This document shows, one piece after another, positions 26,124 to 32,827 of a stretch of 36,690 nucleotides of DNA (within the stretch, counting starts at the first letter, position 1; each line of letters starts with the position of its first letter). The stretch is from Spirochaetaceae bacterium (GTDB lineage: Bacteria; Spirochaetota; Spirochaetia; SZUA-6; Bin103). The notes under the pieces were generated by a model. It made no database searches. It saw nothing but the letters and a program-made list of their open reading frames with translations, and had not been told where the DNA came from. Made by a program: the position numbers and the translations under genes. Where the stretch lies: positions 1 to 36,690 of the forward strand of contig JAPPGB010000133.1 of the NCBI GenBank assembly GCA_028821475.1. Direction: 5' to 3'.

Positions 26124-28483
26124 TGAGCATCTACGAACGAGACCATGATGAAGGCCGTGATCCCTTCGCGGTGTGGGGCCAGGCGTTGCTCAGGGAACCG
26201 GACGACGCCCTCGACCGGATACTGTCCGGTGCTGGCGGACGCGGATCGCAGCGGCGCGCTGAACCGGATGACTTTCTGTCCGATCTCCTCGCAAACCCGG
26301 CTCACCAGGGGAATCTTGCGCGGTTGACGAAAGGCCTGGACAAGGCGTTGCTGCGATGGATCGAGGCCCGGTCCGGGTGGTCTCCAACGCGCATCGTCGA
26401 GTTCGGCCCGCGCGCCTACGCGGCGCAGATGGCGGACGCACTGGCGGTCGTCGCGCGATTGTCCCTGACCGAGACGGCGGGCGAACTGATAAGGAATCAC
26501 GTCGTGTGGGACGATCGGTTCGACGCGCTGCGCCGCCCCGGCGACATTGACCTGCTGAGGGAATTCGACTTGGTGCTGGCCACGCATCAGACCGATATGC
26601 GGTTCGTCCCGCGCTGGTTCGCGGCCTGCGAGGAGGCTGCGTGGAGTAGTCCCTCTTGGCAGACGCGCCTCACTATTGGTCTTCTCGGCTTGCGCAAGCT
26701 CCCCGCCACGATTGGCACGGAGCCGGAGATGATGCAGGCAACCGCCTTGGCGCGATTTGCTGCGTTGGGGCTTGCCCGCGGGATGGATTCCGATCTGGTG
26801 GAGCGCGCGTTCAGGCAGCGAGCGGGTGCGATGACCACCCTGTATCCTCGCGATGTCGGGTATTGGCAGCGGCTATGGGGTGAGGTGCTCGCTCATCTTT
26901 GCGGCGCGTCGGACTCGAGCGTCGCGCGACTGAGCAGTTGGCTCGGTATTGCCATGGTCTCCGACAATGGGACAGCGACGCACCGGGCAAAGCAGCCGCA
27001 AGCTTCCAACGGACGCGCGGAACTTCCTGAATACCGTAGACGGGAGTGGCTCGAACAGGACATTCGCGACACGTCGTATGTGGATCCACACCTCTTTGAC
27101 AGCGTTCGCGGGTTGATTCGCGACCACTGGCGCTACGCGTTCGCCTCGGGACAGAGTTACTACGCCGTTCGTACTACGGCAAGCCTGTGCAATCTGATTC
27201 TGCGGTCCGATGCTAATGAACAACAGGTCGAGCAGATCCACCCATGGGCCCTGCAAGCCGTTGAAGCGGAACCGGGAAACCCCTACACGTGGGATCTTTG
27301 GGCAAAAGTGCTCTCCGTATTGGGGCACGTCGATGCCGCGCTCTCGGTGCGATGGGAATCGATCCGCCGATTCCCCCAGAACGGCGTGCTCCGCAATTCG
27401 TTGGCCTACCTGCTGGCGAAGCAGGATCGCACGACTCTGGCCGAACATCTCCTGCGTGAGACCATGAAGGACTTCCGAGACGACCCATTCTGCCGGAGCA
27501 TCCTCGCCAATCTGCTGATCCGGGCCGAACGCGAAGGGGAGGCGGAGCATCTGCTGGAGGAGACGACGCGAGAGTTTCAGCGCGACACCGTGAGCCGGCA
27601 CACTTTGGCAATGTTGCTGTGGCGGCAGGGTCGCCAGCGCGAAGCTGAGAGCGTGATGCGTGCACTGCATGCAATGGCCCCCGACGATGTTCATGTCGGG
27701 CGGCTGGCGGAACGCATTCGGGCGCAGCGACATATCTCGGCGGCATTCGCCGAGTCCGAACTGAACAGCATCTACCAAGGTGCCGGGATCCGCGGTGGTC
27801 TCGACGCTTCGGCGGCACATGGCACGGAGGCACGAACTTCGTGGCCGTGGCGGGGCGAGTCCCGACCGGCGGACGAACAAACCGGCACCCTCGGCGACGG
27901 GTCGACCGTAGCGGCCTACTTGTCCCGGCTGGAGTCTCGAACCGGTTTGCTGGAACGGTTCTTCGCATCGCCCGAAGCTGACCCCGGGAAGCCGAGCGGC
28001 GAAGTGGCCCACCACGAGTGTACGTCGGATCTGGCCCTGGTGGCAGCGCACCGAGCCGGCTTGCTGGACGAAGCCAACCGCCGGAAGGAGCTTCACACCT
28101 GGATTGAGGCTCATCCTTCTTCGTACAGTGTCCGGTTGCTGCTGGTGTGGCGCGGAACCAGCTCCCGCGGGCCGGACAGCGACGCCTTGCGCGCGATCGA
28201 GCGGGAGTTTCCGGAACATCGCGAGTGGAACGAGTGGTTGAGCTACGCATTCAATTCGAGGGACCACGGCGGATTTCCGAAGAAGATGAACAGGGATGGT
28301 CCGGACTCCTGGGCGAGCCGATTGGTTGCCGTGTATCCGTCCGCGACCACGCAACAAGGTGACGCCCCGGTACGCTACGTTCCAGGCGCGCGGAGACGGC
28401 TGATGGAGGACATCGCATTTGCCAACGCCGAACGAGCCGTGCCGAGCATCGGTGCGAACCTTTCGACTTCGGCGCTCCCGTAA
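26123..28483 (+). CDS. Unknown TPR protein B of the two-gene module
   Basis: This 786-residue cytoplasmic protein has a large helical N-terminal region (about 1-370) of no recognised family, then about four tetratricopeptide repeats (386-521; for example NPYTWDLWAKVLSVLGHVDAA and NLLIRAEREGEAEHLLEE). A linker (about 545-610) follows, then a C-terminal helical region (about 610-786). TPRs usually bind protein partners, so it may be a scaffold or sensor for protein A. No nuclease, protease, NTPase or membrane motif is visible. The ATG at 26123 overlaps the stop of gene A; GGAAAGG lies about 10 bases upstream. Codon use is more mixed than in the flanking genes, which fits acquisition by transfer. 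Confidence 0.75.
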   Translation: MSIYERDHDEGRDPFAVWGQALLREPDDALDRILSGAGGRGSQRRAEPDDFLSDLLANPAHQGNLARLTKGLDKALLRWIEARSGWSPTRIVEFGPRAYAAQMADALAVVARLSLTETAGELIRNHVVWDDRFDALRRPGDIDLLREFDLVLATHQTDMRFVPRWFAACEEAAWSSPSWQTRLTIGLLGLRKLPATIGTEPEMMQATALARFAALGLARGMDSDLVERAFRQRAGAMTTLYPRDVGYWQRLWGEVLAHLCGASDSSVARLSSWLGIAMVSDNGTATHRAKQPQASNGRAELPEYRRREWLEQDIRDTSYVDPHLFDSVRGLIRDHWRYAFASGQSYYAVRTTASLCNLILRSDANEQQVEQIHPWALQAVEAEPGNPYTWDLWAKVLSVLGHVDAALSVRWESIRRFPQNGVLRNSLAYLLAKQDRTTLAEHLLRETMKDFRDDPFCRSILANLLIRAEREGEAEHLLEETTREFQRDTVSRHTLAMLLWRQGRQREAESVMRALHAMAPDDVHVGRLAERIRAQRHISAAFAESELNSIYQGAGIRGGLDASAAHGTEARTSWPWRGESRPADEQTGTLGDGSTVAAYLSRLESRTGLLERFFASPEADPGKPSGEVAHHECTSDLALVAAHRAGLLDEANRRKELHTWIEAHPSSYSVRLLLVWRGTSSRGPDSDALRAIEREFPEHREWNEWLSYAFNSRDHGGFPKKMNRDGPDSWASRLVAVYPSATTQQGDAPVRYVPGARRRLMEDIAFANAERAVPSIGANLSTSALP

Positions 28484-28488
28484 CGGCC

Positions 28489-28506
28489 GCACAGCGTTGC
28501 CGGCAC
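28489..28506. repeat. Inner direct repeat, right copy (18 bp)
   Basis: GCACAGCGTTGCCGGCAC, 16 of 18 identical to 24993-25010. It starts 6 bases after the last gene of the module. Confidence 0.7.
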
Positions 28507-28642
28507 ACCGGTTAAGTCCGGTTGCCGGGCGCCGTTGACGTAGTGTTGCACTGGCAGGAGCGCCGGCAGGCCCTCGTGCGCGGCGCGCCCGGCGCGTTCG
28601 ATGAGCGGGCGGTGTTCACGCCCACCGTGATGGTGACCGAGG

Positions 28643-28666
28643 CCGCTGCTACTTGAGGCCGGTGAG
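28643..28666. repeat. Outer direct repeat, right copy (24 bp)
   Basis: Identical to 24799-24822. Here it is the true 3' end of the intact permease 2 gene (stop codon at 28649-28651). Confidence 0.9.
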
Positions 28667-29530
28667 GGCGATGCCGCGTACGAAGTAGCGCTGCGAGAAG
28701 AAGAACACCAGCAGGATCGGCACCACCGCCATGGTCGCCGCCGCCATGCGCGCGGCCGGCTCCTGCGCGAACTCCGCGGTCAGCACCGACAGCACCTGCT
28801 CGATCAGCATCTTCTTGCGCGAGTTGAGAATGATCAGCGGCCACAGGAAGTTGTTCCAGGCCCCCAGGAAGGCGAAGATGGTAATGGTGCCGATCGCCGG
28901 CTTGATGTTCGGCACCACCACGTGCCAGTAGCGCCCGAGCACGCCGCTGCCGTCGATGCGGGCCGCGTCGAGCAGGTCGTCCGGAATGCTCTTCACATTC
29001 TGCCGGAAGAAGAACACCGCGAACGGGGTGATGATCGACGGCAGCACGATGGCGGCGTGCGTGTCCACCAGCCCCAGGTCGCTCATCAGCAGGAACAGCG
29101 GCACCATCTCCGACTGGAACGGGATGATCATCGTCACCAGGATCAGCGTGAAGCACAGCTCCCGGAAGCGGAACCGTCCCTTCTCGAAGATGTAGCCGGC
29201 CACCGAGCAGAACAGGAGCTGCGCCAGCACAATGTAGAGCGTGGTGTAGAACGTGTTCCAGTACGCCCGCCCCAGCGGAATCACCTCGAACACGCGCAGG
29301 AAGTTGTCCAGCGTGACCGTCTGCGGGATCAGCGTGGGCGGGAACTTGAACATCTCGCTCTGCGGCTTGATGGCCGAGGCGATCATCCAGTAGAACGGCG
29401 TGATGTAGATCACCGCCACCACCCCCAGCACCAGGTAGGTGACCATCCGCCAGGGTGAAAGAGATGCCCGCCCAACGGTCCGTGCTGCGCGGACAACGTC
29501 CTGTTCGAAGCGGGGGATCTCGGTGCTCAT
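28649..29530 (-). CDS. Sugar ABC transporter permease 2 (MalG-like, CUT1)
   Basis: This 293-residue membrane protein has six predicted segments and the EAA-loop DDLLDAARIDGSGVLGRYWH (about residues 186-205) that docks on the ATPase. The opening TPFYWMIASAIKPQSEMF and the ending RYFVRGIALTGLK are typical of MalG-type permeases of the CUT1 sugar family. The start codon lies 2 bases past the stop of permease 1, so they are co-translated. No ATPase gene (MalK-type) is in the cluster; CUT1 systems often share one encoded elsewhere. Confidence 0.93.
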   Translation of the reverse strand: MSTEIPRFEQDVVRAARTVGRASLSPWRMVTYLVLGVVAVIYITPFYWMIASAIKPQSEMFKFPPTLIPQTVTLDNFLRVFEVIPLGRAYWNTFYTTLYIVLAQLLFCSVAGYIFEKGRFRFRELCFTLILVTMIIPFQSEMVPLFLLMSDLGLVDTHAAIVLPSIITPFAVFFFRQNVKSIPDDLLDAARIDGSGVLGRYWHVVVPNIKPAIGTITIFAFLGAWNNFLWPLIILNSRKKMLIEQVLSVLTAEFAQEPAARMAAATMAVVPILLVFFFSQRYFVRGIALTGLK

Positions 29531-29533
29531 CGC

Positions 29534-30457
29534 TCAGTAGTCATAGTCGAAGCGCTTGAATGCCTTGCGCTGGATGGTGGTGATCACCACCACGATGGCG
29601 GTCAGCACGAACGCCAGCGACTGGCCCGCCCCGATCCGGAAGTCGGTAAACGAGGTCTCGTATATCTTCAGCACGATGGTCAGCGTGCTGTTCATCGGGC
29701 CGCCGAAGTAGGTGCCCCCCTGCTGGCCCATCACGAACACCTGCGTGAACACCTTGAACGCCCCGATCGTGTTGACCACCACCACCAGCAGCGTGATCGG
29801 CGTCAGCAGCGGAATCGTCACCCGGCGCGCCACCTGCCAGGCGCTCGCCCCATCCACCCGCGCGGCGTCGTAAAAGTGCTCGGGAATCGTTTTCAGGCCC
29901 GCCATGAAGATAACCAGGGCGAACCCCATCTCGCGCCACACGTTCATGATGATGATCGAGGACAGCGCGTAGCGGGTGTCGACCAGCCAGCCGACCTTGC
30001 CGATGCCGACCAGCGACAGCGCCCAGTTCAGCAAGCCCAGATCGCGGTGATAGATCCAGATCCACAGTTGCGACAGCGCCACCACCGACACCACCACCGG
30101 CATGAAGTAGATGGTGCGCAGCACCACCGAGCCCCTGCCCAGGCGGTCCAGGAGCAGGGCGAAGAACAGCCCCAGCAGGGTGTCGCCGACCACGTTGCCT
30201 ACCACGTAGATCGAGGTGTTGGCGATCGACCTCAGCGAGCGCTGGTCGGTGAACGTGTCGATGTAGTTGTCGATGCCGACGAACGAGAACGCGCCGGTCA
30301 GCAGGTCGTACTTGTTGAAGCTGACGAAGAACGCGAACAGGGTGGGATAGAAGTGGCGCAGCGCGAAGTACGCCATCAGCACCGCCACGATCACCCAGGT
30401 GGTGATCAACTCCCGGTTCAGACGGCGGCTCCGGTCGTGTTTGACGGCAGTGCTCAT
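29534..30457 (-). CDS. Sugar ABC transporter permease 1 (MalF-like, CUT1)
   Basis: This 307-residue membrane protein has an N-terminal cytoplasmic lead (MSTAVKHDRSRRLNRE), six predicted membrane segments and the EAA loop EHFYDAARVDGASAWQVARR (about 206-225). The YPTLFAFFVSFNKYDL and FVGIDNY segments are typical of MalF/UgpA-type permeases. The ATG at 30457 follows CGGAG. It lies between the binding-protein gene and permease 2. Part of its 3' region is duplicated at 24827-24945. Confidence 0.93.
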   Translation of the reverse strand: MSTAVKHDRSRRLNRELITTWVIVAVLMAYFALRHFYPTLFAFFVSFNKYDLLTGAFSFVGIDNYIDTFTDQRSLRSIANTSIYVVGNVVGDTLLGLFFALLLDRLGRGSVVLRTIYFMPVVVSVVALSQLWIWIYHRDLGLLNWALSLVGIGKVGWLVDTRYALSSIIIMNVWREMGFALVIFMAGLKTIPEHFYDAARVDGASAWQVARRVTIPLLTPITLLVVVVNTIGAFKVFTQVFVMGQQGGTYFGGPMNSTLTIVLKIYETSFTDFRIGAGQSLAFVLTAIVVVITTIQRKAFKRFDYDY

Positions 30458-30614
30458 CGTTGCTCCGGGCGGCACGGGCCTGGAGGCCGGCGGCGCGTGC
30501 CTGCCCCGCGCCGCCCGGCACAAAGCGCCGCCGCGCCCGGCCGGAGAGCCGTGCCGGGCCGGCGACGCCCGTGTGCAATCCTCCGCGTCACGGAATGACC
30601 GTGCCGGCTGCCGA

Positions 30615-31946
30615 CTACTCCTCGTAGGTGATCGGCAGCTCCCGGATCGGACGATCCTCCATGATCTTGTCGAACGCGGCCGCCAGGTCGTCCAGGCTCT
30701 GGTCCAGGCTCTTGGCCTGCGACAGGTACGCCTCCACCGCGCGCCCAACCTCCTGCCACGCCTCGTTGGCGCCGAGGCCCTGCATGCGCAGGCGGCGGTT
30801 GGGCTGCTGCAGGAACGTCTCCCACGCCGGATGATCGTGGGCCACCAACTCCGCGGTGGTCCGGTACGGCGACAACTGGCTCTCGCTCTTCGGGTCGAAC
30901 AGCGTCTTGTGGCGTTCCGGTTCGAGCGAGAAGCGCAGGAAGTCCCACGCCACCTCCGGGTTCTCGGACTTGCTCGACACCGAGATGCCGCCGACCGCGC
31001 ACACCGGGCTGGAGTAGGTGTCCTTGGGGATGTTGTCCAGGATGTAGTCCAGCTCGGGCGCGTTGCGGTGCAGGTGGGCGATCTCGTAGATGCCCTCGGC
31101 GTGGATGGCCACGTCGCCGTTCCAGAACAGCTCACGCGGATTGCCGGCGCCGAAGTCGCCCGAACCGTCCTCCCAGGTGATGTCGTAGATGTACCGCATG
31201 GCGCGCTCCCAGGCGGCGCGGCCCTCCGGCGTGGTCACCGCCGCGGCGGTCTGGTCCGCGTTCAGGTAGGTGCCGCCGGCGCCGAACACCCACGGCGACA
31301 TGTGCCAGTGCGGGTTGGGCATCTTGAAGGTGTAGCCGGCGCGCACCATGTTGCCGTTGGCGTCGCGCACGGTGAGTTTCCTGGCCCAGTCGCGGAACTC
31401 GTCCCGGTCCTCCGCGCCGCGCTCCGGAAGACCGGCCTCCACCAAGTAGTCGCGGTTGTAGAGGTACTGCTGGCACTGCCAGGTGATCAGGGCGGCGTGG
31501 ATCGGCTTCTCCGGATCGCCGTCCAGGTGCTGAAACATCAGCGCGTTCTGAGCGATCGTCTCCTCCTCGATGATCGCCACGATGTAGTCCGGCGCGGGTG
31601 CGGTGAACCCGGCCGACATGAGCGAGGTCAGGTTGACGTCGTGCGGCTCATGGATGATGTCGGGTCCGGTTCCCGCGCGATGCGACAGCCGCAGCTTGGC
31701 GCCGTAGTCGGAGTGGCTGCCGCCTTGGTGCTCCATTCTCAGCGTCACCTGCGGGTGCGCCTCCATGTATTCCTGGGCGTTGCGTTCGAACCACTCCACG
31801 CCGCCGGGCCCTCCGCGCAGCCAGGCGACGATCTCCGCCGGCCCCTCGGGCACGCTGCCCTCCCCGCGGCCGCCGGCCCACAACACCGGTGCGGCCAGAA
31901 TCAACACCGCCACGAGAGCGGTACCTGTGCGAACATTACGGGACAT
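30615..31946 (-). CDS. Sugar ABC transporter substrate-binding protein (family 1)
   Basis: This 443-residue secreted protein has a signal peptide (about 1-23, ending PVLWAGG) without a lipobox Cys. The mature domain is a family-1 solute-binding fold: IVAWLRGGPGGVEWFERNAQEYMEAHP near residue 38, GTGPDIIHEPHDVNL near residue 93, and the QCQQYLYNRDYLVEAGLPE hinge near residue 159. It would bind a sugar or oligosaccharide and feed the two permeases downstream. ATG 31946 is chosen for its AGGAGG site and leader; a longer frame upstream lacks both. A sulfatase and a Gfo/Idh enzyme nearby hint at a modified sugar. Confidence 0.92.
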   Translation of the reverse strand: MSRNVRTGTALVAVLILAAPVLWAGGRGEGSVPEGPAEIVAWLRGGPGGVEWFERNAQEYMEAHPQVTLRMEHQGGSHSDYGAKLRLSHRAGTGPDIIHEPHDVNLTSLMSAGFTAPAPDYIVAIIEEETIAQNALMFQHLDGDPEKPIHAALITWQCQQYLYNRDYLVEAGLPERGAEDRDEFRDWARKLTVRDANGNMVRAGYTFKMPNPHWHMSPWVFGAGGTYLNADQTAAAVTTPEGRAAWERAMRYIYDITWEDGSGDFGAGNPRELFWNGDVAIHAEGIYEIAHLHRNAPELDYILDNIPKDTYSSPVCAVGGISVSSKSENPEVAWDFLRFSLEPERHKTLFDPKSESQLSPYRTTAELVAHDHPAWETFLQQPNRRLRMQGLGANEAWQEVGRAVEAYLSQAKSLDQSLDDLAAAFDKIMEDRPIRELPITYEE

Positions 31947-31978
31947 GCCTGCCTCCTCTGAATGTGCTTGTAGCACCC

Positions 31979-32006
31979 ACCTTATTGCACTCCCGCACCG
32001 TGTCAA
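31979..32006 (-). promoter_or_regulatory. Promoter of the sugar ABC operon
   Basis: On the minus strand, TTGACA (32006-32001), 16 bases, TAAGGT (31984-31979). The -35 is consensus and the -10 is weak (3 of 6), which fits a promoter that needs an activator. The leader would be about 25 bases. Confidence 0.5.
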
Positions 32007-32011
32007 GTGCG

Positions 32012-32070
32012 CATTTCGGTCAATCATTTACCAAGATGCCATACATTTCAGGCAATCATTTTCTGAAATG
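32012..32070 (-). promoter_or_regulatory. Direct-repeat activator site upstream of the sugar operon
   Basis: Read on the minus strand, AAATGATTGCCTGAAATG (32061-32044) and AAATGATTGACCGAAATG (32029-32012) are 16/18 identical and start 32 bp apart, about three DNA turns. A third half-site, CTGAAATG (32063-32070), is inverted and forms a perfect 8-bp inverted repeat with 32044-32051. The near copy ends 6 bases from the -35. Tandem direct repeats just upstream of a weak promoter are typical of AraC-type activator sites; the regulator is not in the window. Confidence 0.5.
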
Positions 32071-32130
32071 ACCTTTTGGGATGCGCGCGGGAATGTTGAT
32101 GTATAAATGTTATCATGCCAGAATGATGTC

Positions 32131-32373
32131 ATGGTGCGGACGCAGATCCAGCTTCCGGATGCGCTGTACGAGGAAGTGAAGCGCGTAGCGCGCGAGCGGG
32201 AGATGTCGCTGGCGGAAGTGGTGCGCCGCGGCGTCGAGTACATCACGCAGGTGTACCCGCCGCTGGCGGACGGAGAGCCGTGGTGTCCGCCGGAGCCAAG
32301 CGACCTCGGCCCGTTCAAGGCGCCGGAGGAGGATTGGCGGCTGATCGTGAACGACCCCGCCCCGGACGGTTGA
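32131..32373 (+). CDS. Ribbon-helix-helix antitoxin (VapB type)
   Basis: This 80-residue protein begins MVRTQIQLPDALYEEVKRVAREREMSLAEVVRRGVEY, a clear ribbon-helix-helix DNA-binding fold. The Pro/Trp-rich, acidic tail (about 45-80, EPWCPPEPSDLGPFKAPEEDW) should bind the toxin. The ATG at 32131 has no Shine-Dalgarno; an ATG at 32107 would add 8 residues but overlaps TATAAA (32102-32107), a possible -10 element. The toxin starts 4 bases after its stop. Confidence 0.82.
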   Translation: MVRTQIQLPDALYEEVKRVAREREMSLAEVVRRGVEYITQVYPPLADGEPWCPPEPSDLGPFKAPEEDWRLIVNDPAPDG

Positions 32374-32377
32374 CGGC

Positions 32378-32827
32378 GTGCTGGCCATCGACACCAACCT
32401 GCTGGTGTACGCGCAAAACACCCGCGCCCCGCAACACGACGCCGCGCGGGCGTTCGTCACCGGCTGCCGGGATCGCGAGATCGTCATCTGCGAACTGGTG
32501 CTGGTCGAACTGTACCTGGTCTTGCGCAGTGCGGCGATCGTCTCCCGTCCGCTTGGCGCGGCGGAGGCGGCCGCCGTGTGTACCCGCTACCGCAACAACG
32601 CGCGTTGGCGCCTGGTCGAGTGCGCCCCGGTGATGGGTGACGTATGGCGGCGCGCGGGCGGCGCCGGGTTCGCACGGCGCGAGATCATCGATACCCGGTT
32701 GGCGCTGACGTTGCGCCACCACGGTGTCACCGAGTTCGCCACGGCGAATACGCGGCACTTCGAAGAGTTCGGATTCTCGCGCGTGTGGAACCCGGTGGCG
32801 GCGGCAGGTGCGGAGCCGAACGCGTGA
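32378..32827 (+). CDS. PIN-domain ribonuclease toxin (VapC family)
   Basis: This 149-residue PIN protein has Asp5 (MLAIDTN), Glu44 (LVLVELYLVL), Asp105 (REIIDTRLALTL) and Asn124 (TANTRHFEEFGF) at the metal-site positions. The fourth position being Asn is common in this subgroup. The GTG at 32378 lies 4 bases after the antitoxin stop. Its TGA overlaps the GTG start of the large nuclease-helicase gene (GTGA), so toxin and repair gene are translationally coupled. The two toxins in the window are not close paralogs. Confidence 0.87.
   Translation: MLAIDTNLLVYAQNTRAPQHDAARAFVTGCRDREIVICELVLVELYLVLRSAAIVSRPLGAAEAAAVCTRYRNNARWRLVECAPVMGDVWRRAGGAGFARREIIDTRLALTLRHHGVTEFATANTRHFEEFGFSRVWNPVAAAGAEPNA

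Noticed and set aside
28543-28656. Short plus frame of 37 codons right of the module
   Set aside because: It looks protein-like in part but has no ribosome site or family, and it ends within the repeat. It could be a gene fragment but is not supportable.
30399-31961. 520-codon plus-strand frame opposite the sugar-binding protein
   Set aside because: It is antisense to a convincing gene and has no domain.
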